Of a DNA stretch of 64,000 nt, positions 27,001 through 36,564 are shown piece by piece. Each line of letters begins with the position of its first letter. Position 1 is the stretch's first letter. Under the pieces are notes generated by a model. That model had not been told where the DNA came from, ran no database searches, and worked only from the letters and a program-made list of their open reading frames with translations. Both the position numbers and the translations under genes were made by a program. This stretch comes from an uncultured Alteromonadaceae bacterium (GTDB lineage Bacteria; Pseudomonadota; Gammaproteobacteria; Pseudomonadales; Halieaceae), in contig CAJYAI010000004.1 of assembly GCA_913064725.1 (NCBI GenBank), positions 1-64,000 on the forward strand. Direction: 5' to 3'.

Positions 27001-27506
27001 CCAGCTGCCTCCTCGATATACACACGAAGGTCTTCTGGCTTGGACTCAATCAAGCGCGAGATCATGCCTTGTTCAATGATCGCATAGCTTCTTGGCCCGA
27101 GACCGGTTCCTAAGAACAGGTCGGTTATGTCTCTGCGCCGACACTTATTGCCATTAAGGAAGTAATCTGACGTGCCTTCACGCGTAACCAACCGCCGCAC
27201 CGAGATGTCACTGTAGGCCGCAAACTCACCGCCCACCTTGCCGGTAGAGTTGTCAAAAAGCAGTTCAATTGACGCCTGGCCAACAGGTTGACGATGCGTG
27301 GTGCCATTGAAGATGACGTCGGTCATTGACTCACCGCGGAGGGTTTTCGCCGAGCTTTCACCCATTACCCAGCGGACAGCGTCGATGATATTAGATTTGC
27401 CACAGCCGTTTGGGCCCACTACTGCGCACATATTGCTCGGGAGGGTGACTTTTGTTGGGTCAACAAACGATTTGAACCCAGACAGTGAGATCGACTTTAA
27501 ACGCAT
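24009..27506 (-). CDS. smc: Chromosome segregation protein SMC
   Basis: This condensin ATPase organises and separates the chromosome. The 1165 residues show Walker A (VVGPNGCGKSNIIDAVRWVMGE, here shown as GPNGCGKSN at about 32), two very long coiled coils rich in Glu/Arg/Ala with a central hinge (about 520-650), and the C-terminal signature LLSGGEKAMTAIALVFSIF with Walker B (FCMLDEVDAPLDDANV). I chose the ATG at 27504-27506 (MRLKSISLSGFKSF), the universal SMC start; a longer reading from 27545 adds an unrelated leader. It heads smc-zipA-ligA-lipoprotein. Confidence 0.96.
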   Translation of the reverse strand: MRLKSISLSGFKSFVDPTKVTLPSNMCAVVGPNGCGKSNIIDAVRWVMGESSAKTLRGESMTDVIFNGTTHRQPVGQASIELLFDNSTGKVGGEFAAYSDISVRRLVTREGTSDYFLNGNKCRRRDITDLFLGTGLGPRSYAIIEQGMISRLIESKPEDLRVYIEEAAGISKYKERRRETENRMQRTLDNLDRLTDLREELDRNLTHLKRQAQSAERYAEYRKEEQDLKAQLLVLQRRVQSGVAERAQREIDDFAMQRERHQSEAAAKAAEIESIRQQITDANTTVSDLQGEFYALGSDVSRIEQAISFAKQRRDSLAKDLAQTLEGKQRELGLVDSDSQRLTDLKEALSSIEPTLVREREEVARVDRALAEAEKVAMTADADWDHFTQKAALPRQQVQVQQGRKTNAERNLSAINERKTRINKELASLAERDSDTELEASASALSDAQGAVSSRKLSLDSLKQALYAIRGELDTERQQQDVLRRQLQALTGQRASLEALQLDSKEMASDDAVDAWLSAQAMTNSDPLVEAISVDEGFEVAADVILGHWLHGMQSDLGALDTAATVPPTGLTLIDAGATPRSSDPALLAHYIDVPRGLEYLISGVQVVDDWTAALNARSRLSSGESVISKDGIWVAKGWIRSRSQSDAEQGIIARQAQLNSVIEEFDVVAANLSATDQRVEDLRSKRSEAETTIDTEQELFQGAQQAVSQLDAKHRALAASDEQQRNRVQQLRQDLSDTEIRSAEEQTVIEEAVKLLDRAAYEVASDDDRREILEAARSGARDSVRQCRHAKQQADVALNRCEVRHKELLTQRDALLRSIERAREQVTSYEQRETVIRGEMPADDNPDLEARKELSDLLEKRLGVEAKLTQARQSLSELETVLRDREQARMQAEQAASGVQSKSEGARLKLAETGVRIEQIDAALRDLEADLDAVEMSLPEGADESEWQVRVDRVGARIHRLGPINLAAIDETSRAEERKHYLDAQDSDLRTALETLQNAIKKIDKETRSRFKDTFDTVNAGFSELFPKVFGGGTASLEMTGDDLLDTGVSIMARPPGKKNSTIHLLSGGEKAMTAIALVFSIFQLNPAPFCMLDEVDAPLDDANVGRYARLVSEMSKKVQFVFITHNKITMEAAEQLMGVTMHEPGVSRLVTVDIEEAARLAAS

Positions 27507-27558
27507 TGAGCCCCAACTGGCGGTTGTGCCGCCACTAAATTCCAATCAAAAAACACTA

Positions 27559-27587
27559 CATCTAGTGTACCCACAAAGGCTGTTCAA
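27559..27587 (-). promoter_or_regulatory. Possible smc promoter
   Basis: On the minus strand TTGAAC (27582-27587), a 17-bp spacer and TAGATG (27559-27564) lie about 50 nt before smc. A short inverted repeat TGGCGG-TTGTG-CCGCCA (27518-27534 on the plus strand) follows, just ahead of the smc start, and could fold in the leader. The match is moderate. Confidence 0.4.
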
Positions 27588-27617
27588 CACTATATGCAAA
27601 TTGATCTAAATAGGCTC

Positions 27618-28805
27618 TCAGCGGGGTGCGGGATTCAGAGACAGGTAAAGCCTAGGGCTATCGGCTAAAGCGACACCACGTATTTCGCCGCGCAGCACCG
27701 CATTCGACAGACCTGGCTGACCATTTTTCGATACCTGAACCTCGATATCGACTTCTTCGAGGTCGGACAATACTTGCCCCGCCATACTATTTTCATCTGA
27801 CAACATTACCGTAAAAGGCCAACCACTGAGCTGGTGGCGGACCACTGCGGTGGGCATTCGCTGGCTACTTCCTGCGGGTCGTGCGATCACAAATACGGTA
27901 TTACCTATGTAATCACTCGCCGCCAATGTTCCTTCAACGTCGACCTCTATCTCAAGACTCGGCCCGCTGACGCCAGCGACCATCTCCGACTCGCCACCGA
28001 CCTCGGGGCCAGACGCGATTCGCGACTCCGCTTCAGCGATGGCCGTACGCATCAACTCATATCCCTGAGAACCTGGCACCTCGAGATCGCGCAACACCCG
28101 CATGTAACCAATAGCCTCTACAAAGTTGCCGGCACCGAAAGCCCCCATTGACAGCGTTGCTAACGCCGATTGTTGTGTTGGGTCGGAGGCCAATGCCCGC
28201 TCGGCGCGCAGACGCGCACGAGGTGTCAAAGTCTGTTCATTGATAATAAACTCGGCTTGCGCAGCACGACCAAGCACATCAGGCGACTCAGGTGCCTCGG
28301 CTAATATCGCTTCATAATTATCAAGCGCGTCCTCCGCGCGACCGGTGGAGATGTAGTACTCGCCCAACAACGACCTATAGTCTAGGTTGTCAGGCCTGTC
28401 TTTGGATCGAGACTCTATCCGCTGCACCAGTTCGTTCACCTCCTCAGGCGACGCTGCCTCCAGATCGACAATGGCTCGCGTAATCTGAACATCTTCGTAG
28501 GCACCTAATCGATCGTACAAGACCCAGGTTGCTGCAGTGAGGGCTAGTAGCAGGACAATCTGATAAGGCCAGCTTACGCTCGCTCCCATGACAGCAGGCC
28601 CAGCAGTATCGATTTCCTTGTCGTCCCACACTCGCAGTTGCGCATCGGCCATCAGCGCCTCGTCGTCAGTCTCTTTTTGACGGATAGCCAACCAGTCATC
28701 TACTGAATCGCCATCAACTTCGCGCGACCAGACCGCGGGCAATACCAACAAAAAGACAGCGGCGATCCCACTCAAACCCAGCACTAACAGAAATAACTCA
28801 CTCAT
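27618..28805 (-). CDS. ccmI: Cytochrome c maturation protein CcmI (CycH)
   Basis: CcmI presents apocytochrome c to the haem ligation complex CcmF/CcmH. The 395 residues have two transmembrane helices (about 3-23 and 75-92) flanking a short cytoplasmic loop, then a periplasmic TPR region (about 115-270) with repeats such as RSLLGEYYISTGRAEDALDNYE, shown here in part, and a C-terminal beta domain. Its ATG overlaps the ccmH stop (ATGA). It is the last gene of the ccm run. Confidence 0.92.
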   Translation of the reverse strand: MSELFLLVLGLSGIAAVFLLVLPAVWSREVDGDSVDDWLAIRQKETDDEALMADAQLRVWDDKEIDTAGPAVMGASVSWPYQIVLLLALTAATWVLYDRLGAYEDVQITRAIVDLEAASPEEVNELVQRIESRSKDRPDNLDYRSLLGEYYISTGRAEDALDNYEAILAEAPESPDVLGRAAQAEFIINEQTLTPRARLRAERALASDPTQQSALATLSMGAFGAGNFVEAIGYMRVLRDLEVPGSQGYELMRTAIAEAESRIASGPEVGGESEMVAGVSGPSLEIEVDVEGTLAASDYIGNTVFVIARPAGSSQRMPTAVVRHQLSGWPFTVMLSDENSMAGQVLSDLEEVDIEVQVSKNGQPGLSNAVLRGEIRGVALADSPRLYLSLNPAPR

Positions 28806-29260
28806 GAATCACCATCGACATACTTTCGTCGTAACGCCTCGGCTCGCTGAGTATTAGACGACACTGTTGCCGTAGCTTGATCCCTGCGGATTTGAATCAG
28901 CACCACAGTGACCGCCATGACAAATAAAATGAGTGGAGCAGACCAAAGCCACATCGTATTTGAGTCAACACCGGGACGATAGCGAACAAACTCGCCGTAG
29001 CGATCCACCAAGAAATCAACTATCTCCTCATTTGAAGCACCTGATTCCAATTGCTCGTAAAGAATAGCCCTGAGATCACGTGAAATAGGTGCATTCGAAT
29101 CAGCGATATTTTGGTTCTGGCACTTCGGACACCGGAGCTCCTGGCTAAGCAGCTTATAACGAACTTCTAGCTCAGGAGAGCTAAAATCATAAGTTTCGAT
29201 AACCGCTGCCGAACTCGACGTCCACAAAACCAAAAGTAGCAAAATACTGCGCAGTAACAT
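28802..29260 (-). CDS. ccmH: Cytochrome c maturation protein CcmH
   Basis: This periplasmic, membrane-anchored thiol protein helps reduce apocytochrome c before haem attachment. The 152 residues have a signal peptide, the redox motif ELRCPKCQNQNI (LRCxxC, near residue 43), the helical bundle DLRAILYEQLESG...DRYGEFVRYRP and a C-terminal transmembrane helix. The ATG at 29258-29260 overlaps the ccmG stop by one base (TGATG), with GAGG upstream. It is the short single-domain form; the TPR part is separate as CcmI. Confidence 0.95.
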   Translation of the reverse strand: MLLRSILLLLVLWTSSSAAVIETYDFSSPELEVRYKLLSQELRCPKCQNQNIADSNAPISRDLRAILYEQLESGASNEEIVDFLVDRYGEFVRYRPGVDSNTMWLWSAPLILFVMAVTVVLIQIRRDQATATVSSNTQRAEALRRKYVDGDS

Positions 29261-29784
29261 CAAATCTCACCCTCTTCAAAGTAGGGCGCCAATTGCTCGC
29301 GCCAGACAGTTTCGTCAACGACGCCGACATGCCGGTGCTGGACAATACCTTGCGCGTCGATGACGTAGGTTTCAGGGGCACCATAAACCCCGAGATCCAA
29401 TCCGAAGGTGCCCTTCACATCGACAACTGTCTCGGCATAGGGATTACCGAGATCATCTAGCCACTTTTCGGCCTTTTGAGGATCATCTTTATAATTAAGA
29501 CCGTAGATGGTAACGCCCGTTTTTGCGAGATCCAGAAGATAGGGATGTTCTACCCGGCAAGAGAAACACCACGTCGCCCAAACGTTGATTAAGGCGGGCT
29601 TTCCCTGCCAGCCATCAGGGGTGCGCATCGCATCATTTCCCAGGACCGGGAGCACAAAATCCGGCAAGGGATCGCCAATGCGCGCCGAGGGAAGATCCAT
29701 TGGATCGAGAGCCAAACCTCTTACCAGCAACACGACAAGTGCCAAAAAAGCGATCAAAGGCGCAAATCGTTTAAACGGCTGCAA
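29260..29784 (-). CDS. ccmG: Thiol:disulfide interchange protein CcmG (DsbE)
   Basis: This membrane-anchored thioredoxin-like protein supplies reductant for apocytochrome c. It has an N-terminal helix, then a thioredoxin fold with NVWATWCFSCRVEHPYL (CxxC is CFSC) and the cis-proline region GVYGAPETYVID. No ATG fits; the best start is a TTG at 29782-29784 (product [13 protein letters not shown]) with GGGAG upstream, inside the 3' end of ccmF. That gives 174 residues, the usual length. Confidence 0.92.
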   Translation of the reverse strand: MQPFKRFAPLIAFLALVVLLVRGLALDPMDLPSARIGDPLPDFVLPVLGNDAMRTPDGWQGKPALINVWATWCFSCRVEHPYLLDLAKTGVTIYGLNYKDDPQKAEKWLDDLGNPYAETVVDVKGTFGLDLGVYGAPETYVIDAQGIVQHRHVGVVDETVWREQLAPYFEEGEI

Positions 29785-31744
29785 CCTCAACTCCCTGCGG
29801 TGCTTCAGACCGACGCGCCCTGCGATAGCGGCGATCAAAGCTTGTGGTTAGTCCACCAACACCGATTAGCAATGCGCCAAACCAGATCCACCTTATGAAC
29901 GGCTTGTGCTGAACGCGAACCGACCAGGCACCGTCACCCAGTGGTTCTCCCAATGCAATATACAAATCACGTAACACGCCTGCATCGATAGCGGCTTCCG
30001 TCATTATTTGACCGCTCGCGACGTAACGTCGTTTTTCAGGCATCAATGTAGTGAACGCCGTCCCCTTATAAGCAACCGAGAACACGCCTCTATCAGCGAC
30101 GTAATTAGGGCCCTCTACCACAGTTAACGCTTGCAACGTAAAGCCGTGGTCATTGAGCGTAATGCTGTCACCCACTTCCATGCGTAAATCACGCTCTTCA
30201 CTGAACTGTGTGACAAACACCGCGCCAATAATGACCAGAGCAAATCCAAAATGCGCCGTCAACATACCAATGTACGATGGCGTCAGCCGGCGCAACATCG
30301 CGCCGGCACTGGTCACCCCGCGGCTACGCTGCTGCAGATCTCGTGCCAAGCCCAACAACACCCATGCAGCCAGCAACACTGCGAGAGTTGCCCATAGGTT
30401 GACCTCGCCAATACCGAGATAAGGCACCAGCAGCGCGACAATTACGCAAATGACAGCGGGGAAACCCAGCTCACTGATCCAGCGCTTGGCTTCATCTTGC
30501 TTCCAGCGGGAGATAGGGCCTACCGCCATGAACGGTGCTACCAACGCCATGGCGGGCACAAAAACTGCATTAAAATAAGGCGGCCCTACGGAGTATTTCC
30601 CCTGCCCCAAGGCATCCATCATCAGCGGAAATAACGTTCCCACTAAAACGACGATAGCCGACACGGCGAAGATGAGATTATTCGCGAGAAGGAGTGATTC
30701 TCGGGACTCAAGCTTGTAGCTGATCGGACTCGCCACTGTCGGCGCGCGAAACGCAAACAGAGTGAGCGAGCCACCCACTACTAAGACAAGGAAGATCAAA
30801 ATAAACAACCCTCGCTCCGGGTCTGCGGCGAAAGCGTGGACTGAGGTGAGCACACCAGATCGAACGAGAAAAGTCCCAAGAAGCGACAAAGAGAAGGCGG
30901 CAATGGCAAGCAGCACTGTCCACGATCTGAATAGTCCTCTCTTCTCTGTCACGGCCAAGCTATGAATCAATGCCGTACCAACAAGCCAAGGCATAAACGA
31001 CGCATTTTCGACGGGATCCCAGAACCACCAACCGCCCCAGCCTAACTCGTAATACGCCCACCAACTGCCAAGCATGATGCCCAAGGTCAGAAATGCCCAG
31101 GCGACATTTGTCCACGGCCGAGACCACTTTGCCCATGCCGCATCTAACCGTCCACCCATTAGTGCCGCGACGGCAAAGGCAAACGGAACAGCGAGACCGA
31201 CGTAACCCATGTAGAGAAGCGGAGGATGAATAATAAGTCCGGGGTCTTGCAACAACGGATTGAGATCGTTGCCCTCGGCGGCAACACCTGGGAGTAGTCG
31301 TTCGAAGGGGTTAGACGTAAACAGTGAAAACGCAATAAATCCAACACCAATCAAACCCAAAATACTCAGCACTCGTGCTAATACCACCAGCGGCAGACCC
31401 CGGCTTGCCACTGCCACCGCCAATGACCAAGCCCCCAAAATCCATACCCACAGCAGAAGGGAGCCCTCGTGGTTACCCCATACCGCGGAGAACTTGTAGA
31501 TTGGCGGCAGTAACGAGTTCGAGTTACCGGCAACTACTTTTACCGAGAAATCATCTTGCAGAAAGACAATCACGAGGCAGGCGAATGCAATCGACAGGAA
31601 AACAAAAAAGCCTGCGGCGAGACTCGGCGCTATATTCATAGCCCAGCGCTCACCCCGCCACGCTCCGATGAGAGGAACGGTCCCTTGGAGAGCGCCGAGG
31701 CACAAAGCAATGATCAGGGCAATCTGCCCAGCTTCAGGAATCAT
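29771..31744 (-). CDS. ccmF: Cytochrome c haem lyase subunit CcmF
   Basis: This large membrane protein takes haem from CcmE and attaches it to apocytochrome c. The 657 residues have about 15 hydrophobic helices, the tryptophan-rich periplasmic haem-binding WWD segment ([19 protein letters not shown], about 230-250) and conserved histidines such as [13 protein letters not shown]. The start overlaps the ccmE stop (ATGA), and the end overlaps ccmG by 14 nt. Confidence 0.97.
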   Translation of the reverse strand: MIPEAGQIALIIALCLGALQGTVPLIGAWRGERWAMNIAPSLAAGFFVFLSIAFACLVIVFLQDDFSVKVVAGNSNSLLPPIYKFSAVWGNHEGSLLLWVWILGAWSLAVAVASRGLPLVVLARVLSILGLIGVGFIAFSLFTSNPFERLLPGVAAEGNDLNPLLQDPGLIIHPPLLYMGYVGLAVPFAFAVAALMGGRLDAAWAKWSRPWTNVAWAFLTLGIMLGSWWAYYELGWGGWWFWDPVENASFMPWLVGTALIHSLAVTEKRGLFRSWTVLLAIAAFSLSLLGTFLVRSGVLTSVHAFAADPERGLFILIFLVLVVGGSLTLFAFRAPTVASPISYKLESRESLLLANNLIFAVSAIVVLVGTLFPLMMDALGQGKYSVGPPYFNAVFVPAMALVAPFMAVGPISRWKQDEAKRWISELGFPAVICVIVALLVPYLGIGEVNLWATLAVLLAAWVLLGLARDLQQRSRGVTSAGAMLRRLTPSYIGMLTAHFGFALVIIGAVFVTQFSEERDLRMEVGDSITLNDHGFTLQALTVVEGPNYVADRGVFSVAYKGTAFTTLMPEKRRYVASGQIMTEAAIDAGVLRDLYIALGEPLGDGAWSVRVQHKPFIRWIWFGALLIGVGGLTTSFDRRYRRARRSEAPQGVEVAAV

Positions 31745-32187
31745 GGTTGCGGTGCTCCTTGCGCTTGCGCTTTTTCCAGCGCGTCAGCGACTTCTGGCGG
31801 CATGTAGTTTTCATCGTGCTTAGCGAGCACCTCGCTGGCTGTCACTACACCATTTGCACCGAGGATTCCTGTCGCCACGACACCTTCGCCCTCGGCGAAC
31901 AAATCGGGCAGGATACCGTCATAGGTTACGGTGACCGAACTCGCAAAGTCAGTAACGATGAACCGAGTCTCTAATTTGTCTCGCGCGCGCGTGACGCTTC
32001 CCTCGACGACCATGCCACCCACGCGAATCGAGCGATCTGTTGGCGCTTCACCCGCCGCCACCTCTGAGGGTGAATAAAATAAGTTGATGTTGCCTCGCAG
32101 CGCATAAGATGTCAGGCCCACGGTCAGACTCGACAGTAAAACAATCACAAGCGCTATGATGAGTCGTTGTTTACGTTTTGGATGCAC
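31741..32187 (-). CDS. ccmE: Cytochrome c haem chaperone CcmE
   Basis: CcmE carries haem covalently across the periplasm from CcmABCD to CcmF. The 148 residues have one N-terminal helix (about 8-28), the OB-fold beta barrel with [13 protein letters not shown] and the haem-binding His in [13 protein letters not shown] (about residue 125). A flexible Ala/Gln-rich tail follows. It lies 2 nt after ccmD. Confidence 0.97.
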   Translation of the reverse strand: MHPKRKQRLIIALVIVLLSSLTVGLTSYALRGNINLFYSPSEVAAGEAPTDRSIRVGGMVVEGSVTRARDKLETRFIVTDFASSVTVTYDGILPDLFAEGEGVVATGILGANGVVTASEVLAKHDENYMPPEVADALEKAQAQGAPQP

Positions 32188-32189
32188 AG

Positions 32190-32381
32190 TTAACTATCGC
32201 CCTCACTCAGGTTGGATTGCCGAGCGCTGCGCAGTCTGATGGTCGCGTTGAGCGAGCGAGTCGAGACTAGGGGGCGAATGAGTGCAATCGTTAGCACGGC
32301 GAACGTAATGCCATAGGCGCTCCATACGAAGCCCCCGTGACCACCCATTAACAGCGCCTCGCCGATTGATTCGAAGTACAT
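32190..32381 (-). CDS. ccmD: Cytochrome c maturation protein CcmD
   Basis: This tiny membrane protein (63 residues) helps release holo-CcmE from the CcmABC complex. It has the family features: [15 protein letters not shown] leading into a single transmembrane helix (about 20-40) and a basic cytoplasmic tail ([14 protein letters not shown]). It fits exactly between ccmC and ccmE with 2-nt gaps. Confidence 0.92.
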   Translation of the reverse strand: MYFESIGEALLMGGHGGFVWSAYGITFAVLTIALIRPLVSTRSLNATIRLRSARQSNLSEGDS

Positions 32382-32383
32382 GA

Positions 32384-33118
32384 CTAATCGTTTAACCTCT
32401 TATGTAACCAAGCGGAGTGTGCATACTCTTGGGTCAGTGACTGTTTTATATTCAGCATCATAAGCAATGCGAACAACACATAAAACGTCACGATCATCCC
32501 CAGTAACGGGTAAAGCATAGAAGTATCAATTGCGGAACTACCGGTGAACTTAATCGATGCGGGCTGGTGTAACGAGTACCACCAGTCAACCGATTTGTAG
32601 ATGATAGGGATATTGACCGTACCAACCAGACTCAAAATGGCACAGGCCCTCGCCGCAATCGTCTTATTCTCGTAGGCCTCAAAAAGCGCCATAACGCCCA
32701 CATAGAGAAAGAACAAGATTAACATCGACGTGATGCGAGCATCCCAAACCCACCATGCACCCCATGTCGGCTTACCCCAAATCGCCCCTGTTACGAGGGC
32801 AATCGCTGTGTATGCCGCGCCAATGGGTGCGGCAGCTCGCATTGCGGTGTCGGCAAGTTTAACTCGCCAAACCAAACTCACCAGTCCCGCAGAGGCCATG
32901 ACGTAATAGCCAGCAAGCGCCACAACGGAAGCGGGCACGTGAATATAAATGATGCGGTAGGAGTCGCCCTGTTTGTAGTCAGTTGGTGCAAACAACAGGC
33001 CCCAGGCGCTACCCACCAATAGAGCGACAACGGTGAGGGGGAGGAGCCAAGGAATCACTCTGTCACAGAAGCGATAAACCCAGGGAGGAGAACCAAATTG
33101 ATGAACGATACGCCACAT
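32384..33118 (-). CDS. ccmC: Haem exporter protein CcmC
   Basis: CcmC positions haem for transfer to CcmE. The 244 residues have six hydrophobic helices, the periplasmic WWD motif (KPTWGAWWVWDARITSML, about 120-135) and flanking histidines (YIHVPASVVAL near 60; SLHQPASIKF near 185) that ligate haem. It lies 39 nt after ccmB and 2 nt before ccmD. Confidence 0.96.
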   Translation of the reverse strand: MWRIVHQFGSPPWVYRFCDRVIPWLLPLTVVALLVGSAWGLLFAPTDYKQGDSYRIIYIHVPASVVALAGYYVMASAGLVSLVWRVKLADTAMRAAAPIGAAYTAIALVTGAIWGKPTWGAWWVWDARITSMLILFFLYVGVMALFEAYENKTIAARACAILSLVGTVNIPIIYKSVDWWYSLHQPASIKFTGSSAIDTSMLYPLLGMIVTFYVLFALLMMLNIKQSLTQEYAHSAWLHKRLND

Positions 33119-33157
33119 GGCCCAAGTATATCCGGTAAATGATCGAAGTGGGGGTTA

Positions 33158-33856
33158 TCAGAGCTCCAATGACACTCGAAGACCTGCCGCTATTGCCACT
33201 GGCGACAAGACGAGCCCACCAGTAACACCAGCACCAAGCAGCGCGAGCGCCACAGCCGGATCGCCCCCGCCAACCGCCTCCGTCAACGACCTCGTACCCA
33301 CAATAAGAACGGGGACATAGAGCGGTAAGATAAGTAAAGATAGCAACATGCCGCCGCGCTGAATCCCAACGGTCAATGCCGCACCGACGGCCCCCAGTAG
33401 TAACATAATGAGTGTGCCCATCAATAAGCTAGCCATCAGTATCGGAGCCACACTGAGTGGCAGCCCTAGCATCAAACCAAAAAGTGGTGACACAAGGCTG
33501 AGCAGAAACCCACTCGCCAACCAAGAGGCGAGCAACTGCGGCAAGACGGCAACTGCCAACGGGATGTTGGCCATCGCTAATTGCTCCAGACTTCCATCAG
33601 CAAAGTCGTCGGCAAAGAGTCGCATGCATAGCATGACATTCGCTAGCAGTGCGACCACCCACACAATACCGGGCGCAAGTGCGGACAGCATTTCCGGATC
33701 GGGCCCAAGACCCAGAGGAAACAAAATGATAACTAACAAGAAAAATAACAACGGGTTAACAATTTCGCCGGGGGATCTCACCAGCAGCAGCAAATGCCTG
33801 CCCGTCTGACGGATACAGTAATGAGCCAGACTGGCGTCTGCTCGCTCAGGGGCCAC
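33158..33856 (-). CDS. ccmB: Haem exporter membrane protein CcmB
   Basis: This membrane component of the CcmAB ABC complex frees holo-CcmE from CcmC. The 232 residues have about six hydrophobic helices and typical CcmB phrases (RSPGEIVNPLLFFLLVI; LFADDFADGSLEQLA). It starts at a GTG (33854-33856) inside the 3' end of ccmA, 11 nt before that gene ends, with GGAG seven bases upstream. Confidence 0.94.
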   Translation of the reverse strand: MAPERADASLAHYCIRQTGRHLLLLVRSPGEIVNPLLFFLLVIILFPLGLGPDPEMLSALAPGIVWVVALLANVMLCMRLFADDFADGSLEQLAMANIPLAVAVLPQLLASWLASGFLLSLVSPLFGLMLGLPLSVAPILMASLLMGTLIMLLLGAVGAALTVGIQRGGMLLSLLILPLYVPVLIVGTRSLTEAVGGGDPAVALALLGAGVTGGLVLSPVAIAAGLRVSLEL

Positions 33857-34448
33857 GATACGACTCCAAGTCCAAAACCTCGAGTCGCTCTCCCAAGTCC
33901 GCTTTCTGATGGCTGGTAAAAATCACCGCTCCTCCGTCGTCCGCGTGCTCACGAAATCGATTTTCTAAGACTCGAACACCAGCGACATCCAGTGCGGTAA
34001 AGGGTTCATCCAGAAGCCATAGACGGGCCGACGGTAAAAATAGCCTTGCGAGCGCAACGCGCCTCTGCTGACCTGCAGACAAACGGGCCGTTAACGCGTC
34101 CTCATAACCTGTCATATTTAGAGCCGCCAACGCCTTGTCCAGTTCTGAATCACTCGGTGAGCACAATCCCGCCGGATGAGTTCGCAGATTTTGACGAGGC
34201 GACATCGTGCCTTTGAGCGCTGGAGCGTGACCGCTATATAAAACGTCATCACAACGCGAAAGGTGCCCGAAGACCTCAATTCGTGCCAATCCAGCAAAAG
34301 CTCGAAGTAATGACGTCTTGCCCACACCGTTACCCCCAGCTAGCTGCAACAGACTTCCGGTAGTCACCGTTAAATTAAGGCCCGTCAACAACTGTCGCGG
34401 GCCTTTATAGACGTCGAGGTCTCTCACCTCGAGCAGCGTTGCCGTCAC
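33846..34448 (-). CDS. ccmA: Haem exporter ATP-binding protein CcmA
   Basis: This ATPase of the CcmABCD complex powers release of holo-CcmE. The 200 residues contain Walker A ([14 protein letters not shown], about 38), the signature [14 protein letters not shown], Walker B ([12 protein letters not shown]) and the H-loop (IFTSHQ). Its start overlaps the ttcA stop (ATGA), which puts tRNA thiolation and cytochrome maturation on one transcript. Confidence 0.95.
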   Translation of the reverse strand: MTATLLEVRDLDVYKGPRQLLTGLNLTVTTGSLLQLAGGNGVGKTSLLRAFAGLARIEVFGHLSRCDDVLYSGHAPALKGTMSPRQNLRTHPAGLCSPSDSELDKALAALNMTGYEDALTARLSAGQQRRVALARLFLPSARLWLLDEPFTALDVAGVRVLENRFREHADDGGAVIFTSHQKADLGERLEVLDLESYRGP

Positions 34449-35347
34449 AACGACACCGTTTTTATCACCGGCAGCTCGGTGTCCTCGCTACCGGTTCGAT
34501 CAACTGCAAGGGTCTCGAAGTCAAACAGTTGTCGATCCGCTAATTGAGATGGCGCTACGTTTCGAAGTGACTTGAAGATGGTCTCTGTGCGCCCTGGGTA
34601 TTGCTTCTCCCACTCACCTAACATGCGCTTGACCTCAGCTCGCTGCAAATTTTCCTGCGAGCCACACAAGTTACAGGGAATGATCGGGAAGTTCTCATAC
34701 GCCGCAAACGCCTCGATATCCCTCTCCTTGCAATAAGACAGCGGGCGTATGACCACATTTTTTTTGTCGTCACTCAAAAGCTTGGGGGGCATCGCTTTGA
34801 GCTTTCCACCGAAAAACATATTTAAAAACAGCGTTTCGACAATATCGTCCCGATGGTGGCCCAGCGCTATCTTATGGGCCCCAATTTCTTCGGCAAACCC
34901 ATACAAGGTCCCGCGACGAAGACGACTGCACAATCCGCAAGTCGTTTTTCCTTCGGGGATGACAGACCGCACCACGCTGTAGGTATCCCGCTCCAAAATG
35001 TAATAGGGAACGCCAATTGACTCCAGGTAGGCGGGCAAAATGTGCTCCGGATACTCGGGCTGCTTCTGGTCGAGATTGACCGCAATAATTTCGAAGTGAA
35101 TCGGCGCGCTGCGCTGCAAATGAAGCAAGATGTCCAGCATGGTGTACGAGTCTTTACCTCCGGACAAACACACCATGACGCGGTCCCCCGCTTCTATCAT
35201 GTTGTAATCCGAGATCGCCTGGCCTGTTAAACGCCGCAACCGCTTTCGCACTTTATTGTGGTTGTAGGACGCCTTCTTAGCCGCCGGAGAGACGGTCCTC
35301 ACCACACTGGGCTCAGGTTTCTCTATAGGATTAGCGGTACGGCTCAT
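34445..35347 (-). CDS. ttcA: tRNA 2-thiocytidine(32) synthetase TtcA
   Basis: This Fe-S enzyme puts sulfur on cytidine 32 of some tRNAs. The 300 residues carry the ATP-pyrophosphatase PP-loop [14 protein letters not shown] (about 60) and the cysteine pairs [10 protein letters not shown] (about 135) and [14 protein letters not shown] (about 225), which hold the cluster. An N-terminal basic extension of about 30 residues precedes the core. It heads ttcA-ccmABCDEFGHI, and is divergent from mdh across a 182-nt gap in which I saw no clear promoter. Confidence 0.95.
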   Translation of the reverse strand: MSRTANPIEKPEPSVVRTVSPAAKKASYNHNKVRKRLRRLTGQAISDYNMIEAGDRVMVCLSGGKDSYTMLDILLHLQRSAPIHFEIIAVNLDQKQPEYPEHILPAYLESIGVPYYILERDTYSVVRSVIPEGKTTCGLCSRLRRGTLYGFAEEIGAHKIALGHHRDDIVETLFLNMFFGGKLKAMPPKLLSDDKKNVVIRPLSYCKERDIEAFAAYENFPIIPCNLCGSQENLQRAEVKRMLGEWEKQYPGRTETIFKSLRNVAPSQLADRQLFDFETLAVDRTGSEDTELPVIKTVSL

Positions 35348-35529
35348 TCAAATATCACAGTGGTAAAACGCGGATGATAGTGGCACAGACTGACCGAATC
35401 AAAATTACCGGCACGAATATCGTCCATACCTGTGAAAAACTGGCTTGCAGTTTGCGCGCTGGCGCATGAAAATTCCGACCGCACTACTACCCACCCGCCG
35501 ATTGTTCACCCCTCTGTGAGGAGAGTTCC

Positions 35530-36510
35530 ATGAAAACACCCGTTACGGTTACTGTCACTGGCGCCGCCGGTCAAATAGGTTATGCCCTACTTTTTCGCAT
35601 TGCTTCTGGCGCGATGCTTGGCAGTGACCAACCCGTAAGACTTAACCTTCTCGATATCACGCCCGCTTTGGATGCGCTTGAAGGTGTTCGGATGGAGCTG
35701 GATGACTGTGCTTTCCCGCTACTGTCTGGCATCACCTGCAGTGACGATCCCCATGTCGCGTTTGCTGACTGCGATTACGCCTTGCTCGTCGGCGCCCGCC
35801 CACGCGGTCCTGGCATGGAGCGCAAAGATTTGCTGGAGGCCAACGCCGCCATTTTCTCGGCCCAAGGCAAGGCCATGAATGCTGTCGCAAGTCGCAATAT
35901 CAAGGTGCTGGTGGTTGGCAACCCCGCCAATACCAATGCACTTATTGCCATGCACAACGCCCCGGATATTGATGGCACCCAATTTACAGCCATGACACGG
36001 CTCGATCACAATCGCGCTATCACACAGATCGCACAAAAACTGGGTGTGCCGAGCACAGACGTAAGCAATATGACCATTTGGGGTAATCACTCAGCAACAC
36101 AGTATCCAGACCTATTCAACACCCGAGTGAGGGGTCAATCAGCCATTGAGCTCGTCGATCATGCCTGGTTGGAACAAGACTTTATTCCTACGGTACAACA
36201 GCGCGGCGCAGCCATTATTAACGCGCGGGGCGCCTCATCGGCAGCATCTGCGGCGAATGCGGCCATCGATCACATGCGCACCTGGGCCTTAGGCACTGCA
36301 ACAAACGACTGGACCTCCATGGGCATCCTGTCGACTGGCGCCTACGGCGTGCCTGACGGACTCATTTATTCCTTTCCTTGCGTCTGCAGCAACGGTGTCT
36401 ACAGCGTAGTAGAGGCTGTTAGTGTTGGCGACTTTAGTCGCTCAAGACTCGATGCAACTGCACAAGAACTCAGTGAAGAACGCGACGCAGTTCGGCACCT
36501 ACTCGGCTAA
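35530..36510 (+). CDS. mdh: Malate dehydrogenase (NAD-type)
   Basis: This TCA enzyme oxidises malate to oxaloacetate. The 326 residues show the Rossmann motif [17 protein letters not shown] (about 10), the substrate-binding arginine loop [15 protein letters not shown] (about 90), [13 protein letters not shown] and the catalytic histidine in [11 protein letters not shown] (about 187). It is the cytosolic/Burkholderia-Pseudomonas-like class rather than the E. coli short class. The ATG has GAGGAG upstream. It stands alone and converges on ybbP. Confidence 0.96.
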   Translation: MKTPVTVTVTGAAGQIGYALLFRIASGAMLGSDQPVRLNLLDITPALDALEGVRMELDDCAFPLLSGITCSDDPHVAFADCDYALLVGARPRGPGMERKDLLEANAAIFSAQGKAMNAVASRNIKVLVVGNPANTNALIAMHNAPDIDGTQFTAMTRLDHNRAITQIAQKLGVPSTDVSNMTIWGNHSATQYPDLFNTRVRGQSAIELVDHAWLEQDFIPTVQQRGAAIINARGASSAASAANAAIDHMRTWALGTATNDWTSMGILSTGAYGVPDGLIYSFPCVCSNGVYSVVEAVSVGDFSRSRLDATAQELSEERDAVRHLLG

Positions 36511-36524
36511 CCGCGTCTAGACAT

Positions 36525-36564
36525 GCGCGCCGCCGAAGAGTCCGTATCCTCCCGGCGCGCGTTT
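36525..36564 (+). terminator. Possible terminator after mdh
   Basis: The inverted repeat GCGCGCCG (36525-36532) / CGGCGCGC (36553-36560) is followed by GTTTC on the plus strand, 14 nt after the mdh stop. The loop is long (20 nt) and the T run short, so this is a moderate candidate. The convergent ybbP stop begins within its 3' flank. Confidence 0.4.

Noticed and set aside
29260-29784. CFSC active site of CcmG as a loss-of-function change
   Set aside because: Both cysteines and the cis-proline region are intact; the two middle residues vary naturally among CcmG proteins.
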